64,000 nt of DNA from Perognathus longimembris pacificus (GCF_023159225.1 NC_063168.1:64335398-64399397); one strand, 5' to 3'. Counted from the stretch's first letter, positions 47,994-59,165 are shown. Translations and numbers: made by a program. Notes: a model not told the origin generated them from the letters alone.

Positions 47994-49814
47994 TGACTCA
48001 ATCGGGCTCTGTCTAACTGGGGTCTGTGTGTGGACTTGCTCATTCCTGCTTTTGAACTTCCAGTGACAAGCAAGCACTGGAGGCCATGCATAAAGTGTTT
48101 CCATCTAACAGCTGGAGTTGCGGTCCAGTTGTTCAGTCTTTGGGGTGTTGAGAACCTTAGAGTCTGCAGGGGAGGGACCTCTGATTAGTTTATAGTTCCC
48201 TTCAAACAACACTGCCTCGTTGGATGAAGGATGACACTGATGGTAGATATCTCCTTTCCAGAAGCTCTCAGGATTACTTCCTGAGAAATTCTGGATGCTT
48301 GTAGGGTCTGTCCTGTTATCAGCTGGCCTTCTGGGCATTTCTCCCCAGTCAATGTGCTGTGATGAGCCCATGAGCTGGAGGTAGAAAACTTCTCACCACT
48401 GTGTGAAAGTGGCCTGGTTTGAGGATGAGCTCCCTGGTTGGGGGATGGGCTTCCTTCCTGAAGTGCAATTGGATTGCCTCCATCCACAACCTGTTTCTAT
48501 TAGCACCTTTTGAGGGAGGAAAGAAGCAATATCATAAAAAAAACACCCAAACCATGTCACTAGAGTTGTCATGTGAACATTTCCTCTCATGGAAGAGACC
48601 TGGGGGAGTAATTAAATGGCTCTGATGTCCTAGCTTCTTTACAGGTGGAGATTTTTTTCTCTCATAAACACCGAATTACCCTGTGGTGTTTATTTAACAT
48701 AATACCCTGAAGATCTTGCATGTGCACATTCACATAAGTCTTTTTCCTCCCTTTCCTCGCATCTGTTTTACTGTTTCTGCAGGTCCACCCCAGGGATTTC
48801 TTGGAGCCCTGGAAGATGCTCCCCGATGGTGAGAACGATGTTAAGTTTGTCCACCAGAAACCAAGGTCTTTCCAGGGAAATGCTGTTTTTATTTTAATGT
48901 CTGCTTGAATAGACATGGATAAGAAATTAAATCTGGCCAGGGGGTTGATGCTGCAGCCTGTGGGTGTAGGGGGTGGGGAGGGAAGGGGCATATGGAAGGG
49001 CCTGGAATACAAAGAAAAGCCTGGTCAGGATGCAGCCCCAAGGGGATGAAAAGAAGGTCTGGAAACTTGCCAGAGCCGATCATTGCAGCATCAGTTGCAG
49101 AAAAGATGCATGAGCAGTGGATGGAATATGAGCTCAGGAAAGTTAAAATTCAGTTACTTACTGGTAGAGGAAAAGAAGCAGCTTGGGCTGCAGAAGTGAC
49201 TTGAAGTGCATGGATGTAAATAGAAAGTCTGATTAGATAATGTCCGTCATTTAGCTGCTGTCCGAAGATAATGTGAGCTCCGTGTTAGCCTCCCCATAGA
49301 CAACTGGGTTCATGGCTGTTGCTACCACATCTACCATATAAAAAATGGCCCGTATGCACAGACCAGCCCATCTGTGTACTGACAGATGGAATGAGAGTTA
49401 CCCAAGTGAAGAGCACAGTATGATTTAGGGTTGGATCTGAATGAAATTCTATGTAGCATAGTTCAAATACAATTGCATTAATATGACCATCTCAGATTTT
49501 TAATTGAATGAACAGTTTCTGAATTGATTTTTATTGTTTAAAGTCATGCTACTTAATGGCTTTTCAAAATAAAATTGCCTTTGGCTGACTTAAATATCAA
49601 TAGAATAAAGAAATTAATTTGATTGTATTTTAACCACCAAATCAAGGTTTCTATAAAACTGGACATGACCCATTTCCTTCCTTCTAAATTGCTTTTATCT
49701 GGCCATGTACAAAGCAAAAATAAATCAAAGTATGTACAAGCAGGTTCTGTTGATTCTCAGTTCAAACTTAAGGAAAACCCTCTGATTATCTATGAACTAT
49801 TAAACATAGATAAG
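47994..49814. other. Unassigned, moderately GC-rich sequence
   Basis: 48000-49200 has higher GC than the window average and open frames on both strands (up to 116 codons), but no protein family is recognisable and the frames overlap one another. It may contain conserved non-coding DNA or part of an untranslated exon. Confidence 0.3.
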
Positions 49815-49950
49815 TTCCTCAATTTCCCCAATGGGAAAAAAGATAATAGTAGTTACCTTGCAAATCTATTGTGACTATTCATATAAATGAGATCATATAA
49901 AAAGCTCAGCCTCTGGTCAATAGCCAGCAAAGATTTGCTACCTAAATATA
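49815..49950 (+). repeat. MIR SINE relic
   Basis: TTCCTCAATTTCCCCAATGG GAAAAAAGATAATAGTAGTT ACCTTGCAAATCTATTGTGA matches the MIR 3' half (CCTCAGTTTCCTCATCTGTA AAATGGGGATAATAATAGTA CCTACCTCATAGGGTTGTTG TGA) in order. Confidence 0.75.
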
Positions 49951-50499
49951 TATATAACATGCAGTTCTTCTGTATATGTGTTTTCAATATGGCAAGACAT
50001 GAGTAGAAAGAAGGAATATGGGATATATATTGGGTAAATCCAATAAAGGGAAGGGGAACAGAGAAGATAATAAGGCATGGTAAAATTAGGAACATTTTTC
50101 CAGCAGAATATTGACTTTGATCAATAAGACAATCAGGAAAAATAGAACATGAAAAGTCCTACACATAAAGATTGTGGACCTAATTTCTTTAGTTAGAGGT
50201 TGTGACACTTTTTCTATAACAAAGCCAAGTAGGATTTTGTTTTGTTTTGCGGATACTGCAGACCCAAAGACAAATACTCATCTTTGGCACAATGGTATAA
50301 ATATTATTTAAAAAGTATACGTGAGTATATGAAAATAGAATTTTATTTAAAGAACCAGACAGTAAACCTGATTGGACCTATTGGTTATAGTTTAACATTC
50401 CATACCCAAAGCAATAAGAACTAAACTCAGCCTCCTGTCTTATTCTTCCTTCATTTAAAAATCCACAGTTTGCTTTCTGAATTGGTTAGCTCATAGTTA
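49951..50499. other. Unassigned AT-rich sequence
   Basis: No feature recognised. Confidence 0.4.
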
Positions 50500-50640
50500 A
50501 CATCAGACCATATTCATTAATTAAGCCACACTATGAATATTTAAGTATCTACAACCATTAAGTGCTGTCATAGGTGTTGATGAAACAGCTCTGAACAAAC
50601 ATTCCTGGCTTGCAGGAGTTTATGTTTTCGTAGAAGAAGA
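50500..50640 (-). repeat. L2 3'-end relic, antisense
   Basis: ATAGGTGTTGATGAAACAGC TCTGAACAAACATTCCTGGC TTGCAGGAGTTTATGTTTTC fits antisense L2 (GGCACTGGGGATACAGCAGT GAACAAAACA... CCTGCCCTCATGGAGCTTAC ATTCTAG). Confidence 0.7.
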
Positions 50641-50929
50641 GATCTTTATCTGTCATTATCCTCTAGCAAAAACTCTACATTACATAAACCACATCTAGCA
50701 TTGTTTGCAGAAGTGCACTTAGTTTTTCTACATCTAGAAACTAGCTTGTTATACATTTCAATAAAGAGAGTATATCTAGACATCAGCAATAGGCTTAATA
50801 AAGCTGACTCTGATATTCTCTGGGACTTGACGAGAAGTGTGGCTGGATGCTAATGTGGCTTAGTGTACTGGAACCCAGATGAAAGAGAGTATTCATTGAA
50901 TGCTGATTGATTGATCACTAGCAACCTGA

Positions 50930-51430
50930 GAGCAATCTCCAGTGACCTGGAGGGCCCTGTTCTTACCTCTGTGCTACCCAACCTTTCTATGGGTGTCTTA
51001 GATGAAAACATGGGAAGCATGCTGATCACATTTGCAGATGACATAAAGCAGAGGGAAACAGCTGACATGGCTAAGATGGCTACGATCTAAAATGATTTCG
51101 ACAGCCTGGAACAATAGCCTGAATCTAACAAGATGAATCTTAATGGGGATAAATGGAGGGTCTTGCACTGGAGTTCAGAAGTCAAATTGTATATGAGATG
51201 GGGGAAGAGTGGCTAAACTACAACACATGGGCAGAACCCTTGGAGATTTCATTGACAGCAGGCACAGCGGGAATCCACAGTGTGACAGAATGTCAGAAAT
51301 TCCCATACAAATGAGTGACATCACTCCCAAGACAGTGTCCAGGGTATGGGAGGTAATTTTACCACAGTGCCAGGTAGAAATCAGGTCAAACATGAATTTC
51401 TGAATATCATATTCTGAGGGATGCAGATAG
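50930..51430 (+). repeat. CR1/L3 LINE relic with FADD reverse-transcriptase motif
   Basis: Sense-oriented piece of a CR1-clade (L3) reverse transcriptase. The frame around 51015-51048 reads SMLITFADDIK, where FADD (51031-51042) is the catalytic motif in CR1/L3. Upstream CCTTTCTATGGGTGTCTTAG matches the conserved residues before it. Downstream, AAATGATTTCGACAGCCTGG, TCTAACAAGATGAATCTTAA and GGGATAAATGGAGGGTCTTG continue the CR1 pattern. Stops and indels show it is long dead. CR1/L3 activity predates the placental radiation. Confidence 0.8.
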
Positions 51431-51741
51431 ATTCTGTTTCGGTCAAAACAAACGACTCAATGAGTGATGCAGAAGCCTAAGAACTTGGGGACTGATGAGG
51501 AAAGGAAAGGCAATGAGGCCTTGCAGCCGGTTTAGGGGTTCTGTGTCCCCCCACAAAGCACACTGTGGGGACACATAAAAGCAACTCATTGAAAAACTGT
51601 CTTTGTTTTCTCTAGCACAATACTCATCTTCTCTTAAGATAAGAGTGAGTGAATGCTTATTAAAATGCACGCCCTTGATGGGAAAAGTCTGGTGGGTGGG
51701 GGAAACTCAGAGGGACACACTATAAAAACGGTTTGGATTTC
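51431..51741. other. Unassigned sequence
   Basis: May contain further eroded L3; nothing definite. Confidence 0.35.
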
Positions 51742-51815
51742 AGGGCTGGAGTCATGACTAAGTAGTAGTGTGTCAGCCTGGCCAATGGGAGTCCCTGAGT
51801 TCAAACCCTATTGGT
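51742..51815 (+). repeat. ID-like tRNA-derived SINE monomer
   Basis: CAGGGCTGGAGTCATGACTA AGTAGTAGTGTGTCAGCCTG GCC then GAGTTCAAACCCTATTGGTA: start, box-A-like and box-B-like segments of an ID/B1-dID right arm. Old. Confidence 0.6.
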
Positions 51816-53029
51816 AGTGCTTGGTATTACTTGGTATCTACACCATTATCATGCCTCTGTAATCTTCCAGCCTGTGTTCAATAATGGAAGCCTGAGAGAT
51901 GAGCAGAAAAATATGCTGCTGGTCTGCTGGAGAGCTTGGTACAGTAGACCCTGTGTATCCATGAGAACATAATTACAAAGAGATGACCATTGAGGAAATC
52001 CCGGGGAAGTTCATGATGCAGGTAGAGTTCAGTGTTGTACTTCTGACACTTGGTCCCTTTTTCTAATAATGCCACCCAACTTCAGCTACCAATATGCCAC
52101 TTTTCAGCAGCTCTCTGATTTTTACTTTATTACTTAAATGGTGCATACTACTTTTCACCTTGCTTGTTGGGGTGCCATTTGCTTTTTTTCCCAAAGGCAT
52201 GTTTTCCCAGGTGAAGGGCAGCTAAACACTGAACAGATCCCACAATTATTTAAACACAACTGATGACAACTACATACTGCATATGTGGAAATCTTAATTT
52301 TTTTCTTTAAATTTTCTTTTGATTTTTTTTTGACCACTCATGGTCAAAGTCATAGTAGTAAAGTTTTGTGAATAAGTTGGGTTCATTGTACTTGCAAGAA
52401 GCAGACTCAATCTGGTGTTGTATAGAGTCATAGACTCAAGAAATAGCCAATGTAATTAAAATGTTCTGGTTAGTTCTGAAATACATTTCAACCCTTGTTG
52501 GTAGCATCAGGTTTGAAATGTATTTTTAATATTTTACATACACATTTGTCCACTTTTTTGCTTCAATAATGTATGTAACTAAGTAAATGAATAAATAACC
52601 ATATATTGAATTTCTAATATATTTCCCTTATTTGTAAGATGTACCTAAAACATAGTCTTCCTGGCATAGTGGCACTTTTAAAAAAATATCAGAAACATCA
52701 TGTCGTCAGTCCACAAACCATGAGCTCCTTGGATTTGCTTTGAGATTAATGCTAGCCCTCAAGTTTAGAACCATTTGTCTCCTGCCTGCATCTAACTTGT
52801 CTGTCAGCATGGCTAGCTCATTCTTTTATTCTCGCCAGGAAAGCTCAGATGTCCCAATCTGCTGTAAAAGTTCCCTAATTATCGAAATTTGCATGAGGAC
52901 CACAACTAATGCTACATGAGGGCACCCTGTCGTTTTTATGGCAAAATTCCTTTCCTTCCCCATGGTCATTGACTAGCCATTGTTGTGTTCTCCTTTTAAG
53001 CCTACCCAGAGGTCAGAAACCAGTGCTGA
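51816..53029. other. Unassigned AT-rich sequence
   Basis: No gene or repeat recognised. 52650-52990 looks balanced and may be conserved non-coding. Confidence 0.35.
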
Positions 53030-53105
53030 TTTATTCATTGTTATAGCCAGCGTTTAGCTGGGTGCCTGGCACAAGATGTGTGTTCAATAACTTTGTTAAA
53101 TTGAA
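53030..53105 (+). repeat. MIR/L2 tail relic
   Basis: GGGTGCCTGGCACAAGATGT GTGTTCAATAACTTTGTTAA matches the shared MIR/L2 end (TGCCTGGCACATAGTAGGTG CTCAATAAATGTTTGTTGAA). Confidence 0.55.
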
Positions 53106-53199
53106 CTAATTCATTGGAAGTAGTAAGAACTTTAAGGACATCATTTTAGCCATCAATAAAAATGTGCTCTAAAGAAAAGATGGCAATAATACCACGGTA

Positions 53200-53350
53200 G
53201 TGACAGGAGTCATCTATTCCCATGTGCCTTTATGAAAGAATAAGGAAGTAGAGTTCCAATGAAGGAGACTGACTTGCCCAAGGCCACATAGTCATTGAGC
53301 AGTTAAGCCAATACAAAATTCCATTTATCTTGCCTAGAACTGTTTTTATT
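53200..53350 (-). repeat. MIR relic
   Basis: GAAGGAGACTGACTTGCCCA AGGCCACATAGTCATTGAGC matches antisense MIR (GAGGTTAAGTGACTTGCCCA AGGTCACACAGCTAGTAAGT). Confidence 0.65.
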
Positions 53351-53784
53351 GTATATGTATTTTTTTCCTGGCTCACTATAACTGCCACAGCCGGACAATG
53401 AAGTCACAAATCTACTCTGGTAAAATTAAATGTGAGAGAGATTTGTTACTTGAAAATCCCTAGGAAGCTGGAGAATCAGGTTTTGAAGAAGGACTGAAAC
53501 CCTGGTTGGAAGTATGTTACACTTTGGAATGGTCCAGGGAGGGTGCTTTTCTGGGACAGTTTTACATACAATGTCTCTGATATTAGTCCTCTAGTTTCAT
53601 AGGAGGCTCATAATCCTGATACCACTGTCTCTTCTTATTGAGTGTCTCAAATGTCCTAGCACTATTTTGTTCTTCATTCTATTAAGATTCAAAATCCCAG
53701 TCAAGTTAATAATCTGTCAGATTAGTAATAATCCCAGTCAGTCCAATAACTTGGATGCTGGGAAGAGGGAAAGGAAAGTACCTG

Positions 53785-53912
53785 GCCCATCCTAGTTTGT
53801 TCTATATGAGGCAGGTATGACCTCATCCACTAGAAAGAATGCTAGTGTACCATTTACTAAGAAATGCAAGAACCTGGAAAAATATTCTGCCTAGTGAAGT
53901 CAGGCCCAGAGA
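53785..53912 (+). repeat. L1 (type C) ORF2 end, left part of split element
   Basis: GAAAGAATGCTAGTGTACCA TTTACTAAGAAATGCAAGAA CCTGG matches the same region of the type C copy at 18560-19185. It continues at 54531 after the L1 inserted here. Confidence 0.75.
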
Positions 53913-53930
53913 GACAAGGAGGCATTCTTT

Positions 53931-54512
53931 AAAATTTTTTTTAAATTAAATTTATTTATTTTTTATTTATTGTCAAAGTGATATACAGAGAGGTTACAGT
54001 TTCATACGTTAGGCCTTAGGTACATTTCTTGTATTGTTTGTTACCTCCTCCCTCATTCATCCCTCTCCCCTCCCTCTTTCCCTCTCCCCCGATGAGTTGT
54101 TCAGTTGGTTTACACCAATTGGTTTTGCAAGTATTGCTTTTGGAGTTGTTTGTCTTTTTATCCTTTGTCTCTTGATTTCGATATTCCCTTTCACTTCCCT
54201 AGTTCTAATAACAGTATATACAGTATCCAGGGTACTCAGATGAGATACATTGATAGGGAGGGGACAACCACAGGAAGGGGATACAAGAGGATCATCAACA
54301 ATAGAAGCTACGGTTTCACATGGCATGTTGAAAGTAATTACAACAGTGATCTAACAGTCATTTCCATAACATGGAGTTCATTTCACTTAGCATCATCTTA
54401 TGCTTTCATAGGTGCATAGCTATTAGGCTCTTGTGATCCTCTGCTGTGACTAGCCTAAACCTGTGCTAATTATTCCCTATGAGGGAGGCCATAGAGTCCA
54501 TGTTTCTTTGGG
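53931..54512 (-). mobile_element. L1 3' end (type A) inserted in an older L1
   Basis: Antisense: AT-rich tail at 53931-53970, GTCAAAGTGATATACAGAGA GGTTACAGTTTCATACG, C-rich mirror of the purine tract (54060-54092), then the 3' UTR and the last ORF2 bases (CCATGTTTCTTTGGGG). An 18-bp duplication, GACAAGGAGGCATTCTTT with one mismatch, flanks it at 53913-53930 and 54513-54530. Confidence 0.93.
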
Positions 54513-54530
54513 GACAAGGAGACATTCTTT

Positions 54531-54955
54531 CTCTCACAGGTGGCAACAAGAATTAGTTTGAAACATACAAGCAAGTAAGTTGGGTGGTATGTGAGTGTAT
54601 AGAAATATATTAACTAAAATATGGTAGATTCAAGGAAGAACTCAAATAGTGTAATCCCTTAGAAAAGCCAAATCCAAGTCTAACAAAATAAATACCAGGA
54701 AGCAGGTCCTTAGAAGGGCTAGGGTGGGGTCAAGGGGGTGGGGGCAGATAAATGAAGGGGAGAAGGAGAGAGGAATGCAGTTAAGAATTCAATATATATC
54801 ATATGGAATAAGGAAAGTGAGGGATGGGATGGGTCAGGAGGGATGGGTGAGAATGTTGAAAGGGGTGACATTAATCAGGATTCATTGTGTTATTAAACTG
54901 CTTTGTTTGATAGCGACTCCTTTAAAGAAAATAAAGTAATTTTAAAGACATTAAG
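54531..54955 (+). repeat. L1 type C 3' UTR, right part of split element
   Basis: GTAGATTCAAGGAAGAACTC, CTAGGGTGGGGTCAAGGGGG, GAATGTTGAAAGGGGTGACA and TTATTAAACTGCTTTGTTTG match the minus-strand sequence at 18560-18960 in order. Ends in an A-rich tail at about 54925-54962. Confidence 0.8.
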
Positions 54956-55119
54956 AAAAAAAGAAGAGACAAAATGTCACTTCATATTAATAAAGTGAAT
55001 AAATGATTCATGAAGAGGAAATTATAGTTATTAACATATAGGCAGCAAATAGCAATGCACCCAAATTTGCTCAATAAACACTCCTAGACTTATAAGCACT
55101 GATATACACCAGCATAGTA

Positions 55120-55345
55120 CAGTCGTCCCTCACCATATCTCATTTCACTTATTGAGGCTTCACTGTAACATTTTTAAAAGAATGCATAAATAATGATCCC
55201 TCACCTATCATGGGAGTTTTGTTCCAGAGACCCTTGTGATAGATGAAAATCCTCGAAGTAGCAATAAGTGAACTATGATATAGTCAGACAAGACTATCTA
55301 ATGCTGCTACTTTGTGGATTTTCACCTATGGCTCTGGAAAGGAGC
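55120..55345 (+). mobile_element. Tigger/pogo-type DNA transposon remnant (non-autonomous)
   Basis: Begins after TA (55118-55119) with CAGTCGTCCCTCACCATATC then TTTCACTTATTGAGGCTTCA, which matches the Tigger-type terminal inverted repeat (CAGTCGTCCCTCGCTATATC GCGGTTCACTTATCGCGGCT TCAC). CAGAGACCCTTGTGATAGAT GAAAATCCTCGAAGTAG (about 55227) and GTGGATTTTCACCTATGGCT CTGG (55315) are inverted copies of the internal CGCGATAGGTGAAAATCCGC motif. The distal terminus was not found. Confidence 0.72.
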
Positions 55346-55412
55346 TCCCAGGACAGATGAGTGATCACTGTGTCCCACTCTCACCAATAGACAGGCCATC
55401 CAGAGAAAAACT

Positions 55413-55432
55413 AAAAAAAAAAAAAAAAAAAA
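55413..55432. repeat. Poly-A run
   Basis: A20 preceded by AAAAACT. Confidence 0.9.
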
Positions 55433-55494
55433 GCTTAGATTTAAATGATGTCATATAGCAAGTAGAATTAAAAGACACTTACAAGAATATTTCA

Positions 55495-55649
55495 GTCTTT
55501 CCTTTTCTCTCTTTCTCTCTCTTGCTCATTGTCTCTCCTTTTCCTCTTTTTCTCTTCTTCCTCCCCCTCTGTCTCCCCATGCTTCCATCTTGTGTGGGCT
55601 GGCAGTTTGCTCTCCCCCAATAAACTACTTTCTCTCTGAAAAAAAAGAA
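55495..55649 (+). mobile_element. Short retroposed polyadenylated RNA with 12-bp target duplication
   Basis: About 145 bases: a pyrimidine-rich head (CTTTCCTTTTCTCTCTTTCT on), then TCCATCTTGTGTGGGCTGGC and CCAATAAACTACTTTCTCTC TG, then A8GA3. The AATAAA lies about 16 bases before the A run, as in a processed transcript. AAGAATATTTCA flanks it exactly at 55483-55494 and 55650-55661. No pol III boxes seen. The CT-rich head with nearby AATAAA resembles the R region of a retroviral LTR, so the source may be an ERV-terminated transcript. The family is not identified. Confidence 0.75.
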
Positions 55650-55661
55650 AAGAATATTTCA

Positions 55662-56442
55662 CCCAATGGTGGCACTATACACATTTTTCTCAGAAGCCCA
55701 TGGAACTTTCTCCAAAATATATAATATATGAGGACATATACCAAGTCTGAATAAACACAAAAACATTGAAATAACTTTTTCAGAGCTCATTACTTGATGA
55801 ACCCCAAGACATACCTTTCTTTGTATCAAAGTGAATTTTGCTCAGTGACTTGGGATTTGGTGTTTGGATTCAGTGTAGAATGAAGAAATGAAGAATCATG
55901 ACCTATGTTTGTGTGTGTATTTGTATCTGTGTGTGTAACATGTATATGTATAAAGATACATGTAATGTCTGTATAAAAAAAGAAAAAGAATAATGTCATA
56001 ATGAGATGTCTTGGCTGTTTTTGTTTCATTACTAATTTTTGGGAGAAAATTTAAAAGCCATCCCCATCTTTGTTTTTGTCTTGATTTTTTCTTTTACAAA
56101 ATGAATATGCATTTGGATGGATTTCTAGGGATGTCCATTTGCTAATGCTCAGTGGGTCTTTTGTAAGCTGGTTCATCATAAGACACTGGTAATGCTCTGT
56201 GGAAATGTTTTTATTATCTCCTCTGCCTCAATAAATAAAGAAATTTAGGCTTTTATTATGTCTGCCATTTGGAAGATTTCAGATGAGGAAGATCTTGCAG
56301 CCAGTGCTGATACACAGGCCCGAGGACTCAGATAATTCTATTCTGGCTATGTTTTGGAGAGGAATTATCGACTTTGCGCAAAAATACAAGAATGACCTCT
56401 GAATTAGACTGATTGTAAAAGGAACATAAAAACTTACCTGAG
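55662..56442. other. Unassigned sequence
   Basis: 56080-56400 has balanced composition and no repeat match; possible conserved non-coding DNA. The rest is AT-rich. Confidence 0.35.
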
Positions 56443-56570
56443 AGTCAGCAGTGGTGGCTCACACCTGCAATTTTAGCACTCTGGAAGCTACAGTGGGAGG
56501 ATATGATTCTGAGACTAGCTAAGGCTATGGAGTGCGATCGCTTTGTTAAAAAAAAAAAAAAAAAAAAAAA
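56443..56570 (+). repeat. B1-like SINE monomer
   Basis: AGCAGTGGTGGCTCACACCT GCAATTTTAGCACTCTGGAA is the 7SL-derived head; it ends after GGAGTGCGATCGCTTTG with an A21-22 tail (about 56549-56570). No right arm. Confidence 0.75.
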
Positions 56571-56609
56571 GCAACAGTACCTTCCTCTTAGAAAATGGCC
56601 TCAAAAATG

Positions 56610-57190
56610 CTTTTTTCATGCCAAAGAGGCATCTATGTGCATATTTTTCTTGGAGTACTGTTTACAATATTCAAAATATGTAATCAAGCTAATGTGCATC
56701 AATAAATAGAAAGAATACAACACACACACACACACACACACACACTGAAATATTACACAGCCATAAAAGGATGAAATTCTGTCATTTGCAGTCTCATGAA
56801 TGGAACTGGAGAAGATTATGCTAAGTAAAATGGGAGTCATAGAAATATAAATGGTTGCTAATAAGTTGACCTCCAAGAACTAAAAATTAGAATATTTGTT
56901 AGCAGATCCTTGCAAACGTGTGAAGTAAGACAGAGTACATATGGATATTGGCATGCAAATGGTTTTGAGGAATAATTTTTAATGTTCTATGGGCACTGTA
57001 GGTTGACAATAATTAATTGAATAAACCAAAATAGATACTAGATTGATTTTGAATGTTAACAATGAAAAGAAATGATAAATGTGTGCAATGATAGATACTA
57101 TCAATTACTCTGGTAGGATCCTATCAAATTATATACATGTATTAGAATTTCATACTGTATCTAATTATACAATTATACACAGTTGCCAAG
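56610..57190 (+). repeat. Ancient L1M (L1MA/L1MB-like) 3' end
   Basis: ACTGAAATATTACACAGCCA TAAAAGGATGAAATTCTGTC, CTCATGAATGGAACTGGAGA, GGGCACTGTAGGTTGACAAT AATTAATTG and GATTTTGAATGTTAACAATG AAAAGAAATGATAAATG follow the mammal-wide L1M 3' end closely. A (CA)n microsatellite at 56718-56745 sits where many L1 copies have one. Confidence 0.88.
56718..56745. repeat. (CA)n microsatellite inside L1M
   Basis: About 13 CA units. Confidence 0.95.
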
Positions 57191-58439
57191 CCTTAATTAG
57201 ATAAAAGTACCTTTTTTTAAAAATGAAGAAAACATTGTACTTCCTATGTTAGAATTTGAGGCAAGCTTTGGTGCACTAGCCAAAGCTTTTTCCACGTCTT
57301 TTGGATTAGAAACTGCGCAGTTCTTTAAATCTACTTAGCTCACACTGTTGGGCTTTTTATAAAGAATTCCAAAACTTTAAGAAGTCAAAATCCTGATGTG
57401 ACAGCCAGAAATTGTCACTGTTTCTATAGCCTGTTGTTCCTTAGTAGCCGTGTTGGAACATTAGTATTCAGTCCAGGCATTACATCTTCCTGACCCGTTT
57501 AAATGATTTAAAAACAACTAACAAACAAACCAAATAGCAGCTCAGGATAATTCTCCTCCTCGAGACAATGTGGAGCCATTATTCATTTAATAGTATAAAC
57601 ATTACTCTCTATCCCAGGGTTACTAACTTCTGGGTCTTTAATGGACTTCTCATTGTACTTAAGGGATTAACAGAGAAGTTTGTAATTGATTCTCTTTGTT
57701 GGGGGAAATAAAGAAGACAAGTATTTACCTGGTCATGGGTTATGTTACTGATGGAATGTAAAAAGGCTCTCCATGTTAGATCTCCAGGATTGTTTATATC
57801 CTTCTTTTAAACAGAGGCACATTTTGGTAAGAAAAGAATAAATCTATAATTGTGCTCCTTTAAGGGAGCCTTGAGTTCCAAGCACCTTTTCTGTAATGTA
57901 TTTACCGGCTCAAGTATAATCATTGGACTTTATTAGTGCATACCTACTATGTGCAGTCATTTGACGTCTGAGAGGCAGTGTATTTGAGAGTAAACAGCAT
58001 AAAGGGAATCCTAGATTTCAGTGGAGTTGCAAGGGAGACCAGGCCTTACACATAAAAATAGAAAAATCACAGCTGGTGCTAAACTAAAAACTTGTAAATG
58101 TGGATGGAAACAGGAGTGTGGAGGGGCGGGCGGGGAGAGATGAGTAAAGATGATGGTGTGATTAACTTTTCAAGAGAAAGAAGTATTTCATTCTCAATTC
58201 AGGTTTTCTCTTGTTGAGTGTGAGAGGGAAAGTCCTCTGATACTAAGCCATGGTCCTGCAATCCCACAGCATGGTCACTCAGTACTTACATGCTTTAGTA
58301 AGAATGAAAAGTAAGAATGCAAGAAATTAAGTCATCATATATATTGGGGTAGTAAAAATTTAATACATGATTTAGAGTTTATAGAAAAGTAGAGGGGCTA
58401 GAAGACCAGGTAGAGGGTCAAACAGAAGTAAATATAGTT
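57191..58439. other. Mostly unassigned sequence
   Basis: 57930-58060 (GCATACCTACTATGTGCAGT) may be an antisense L2/MIR relic. 57280-57720 looks unique and possibly conserved. Confidence 0.35.
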
Positions 58440-58745
58440 AGGTTGGAGTAGTGGTTCATTTCTGCAATCCTAGCCACTAAGGTAAAGATGGGAAGAGTCA
58501 CTATTTGAGGACAGTCTGACTGTGATGGATTATGCTTGTCAACCCAGGTATATCAGAGGACAGCTACAGGAGGATTGCAGTTTAAGGTGGCCAGAGGCAA
58601 AGAGTGAGATCGTTTCTGAAAAATAAAGTAAAACAGCAAAAATAAAAATGCTGGAGGTGCCACGCAAGTTGGAGAATGTCTGAATAGCCAGGCAAAGCCT
58701 TGAATTCAAACCTGGTACCACTAAACAATTCACAAAACTAACTAA
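58440..58745 (+). repeat. Old dimeric SINE, B1-dID-like
   Basis: GGTTGGAGTAGTGGTTCATT TCTGCAATCCTAGCC is the B1-like head; the B1-like middle repeats at about 58555-58615. GGAGGTGCCACGCAAGTTGG AGAATG and GAATTCAAACCTGGTACCAC form the ID-like right arm. Confidence 0.6.
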
Positions 58746-58953
58746 ATAAATGAAGCTATTCCTGTTGAAAGCGTGCCAACTGAGGAACACATAAAGAAAG
58801 TTTGGAGCATATATTCAATGGAGTTTTATTCATCCCTAAAGAATAATACCATGTCCCCTACAGGAAATGTGTAGATAGAATTAGAGATCACAATGGTTAA
58901 ATGATAGAGTAAGCCTTCCTGATTTATGGGTTTATTCCATATGGAAGGATTTT

Positions 58954-59165
58954 GTTTGTTTGTTTGTTTGTTTGGCCAGTCCTGGGCCTTGGACTCAGGG
59001 CCTGAGCACCATCCCTGGCTTCTTCCCGCTCAAGGCTAGCACTCTGCCACCTGAGCCACAGCGCCCCTTCTGGCCGTTTTCCATATATGTGGTGCTGGGG
59101 AATCGAACCGAGAGCTTCATGTGTAGGAGGCAAGCACTCTTGCCACTAGGCCATATTCCCAGCCC
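58954..59165 (-). mobile_element. IDL-Geo-type dimeric SINE with perfect 17-bp target duplication
   Basis: Antisense dimer: (GTTT)n tail at 58954-58973, right arm from GGCCAGTCCTGGGCCTTGGA CTC, left arm ending GGCCATATTCCCAGCC. CCATATGGAAGGATTTT is repeated without mismatch at 58937-58953 and 59166-59182. The longest perfect duplication in the window, so probably among the youngest insertions. Confidence 0.95.

Noticed and set aside
48105..49012. Protein-coding gene from frames of 88, 100 and 116 codons on the minus strand
   Set aside because: The frames overlap each other and plus-strand frames, show no recognised domains and lack convincing splice signals.
51938..51975. Second Tigger/MER2-like terminus (TACAGTAGACCCTGTGTATC)
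   Set aside because: Only about 25 bases resemble the terminus and no partner end or internal motif is present.
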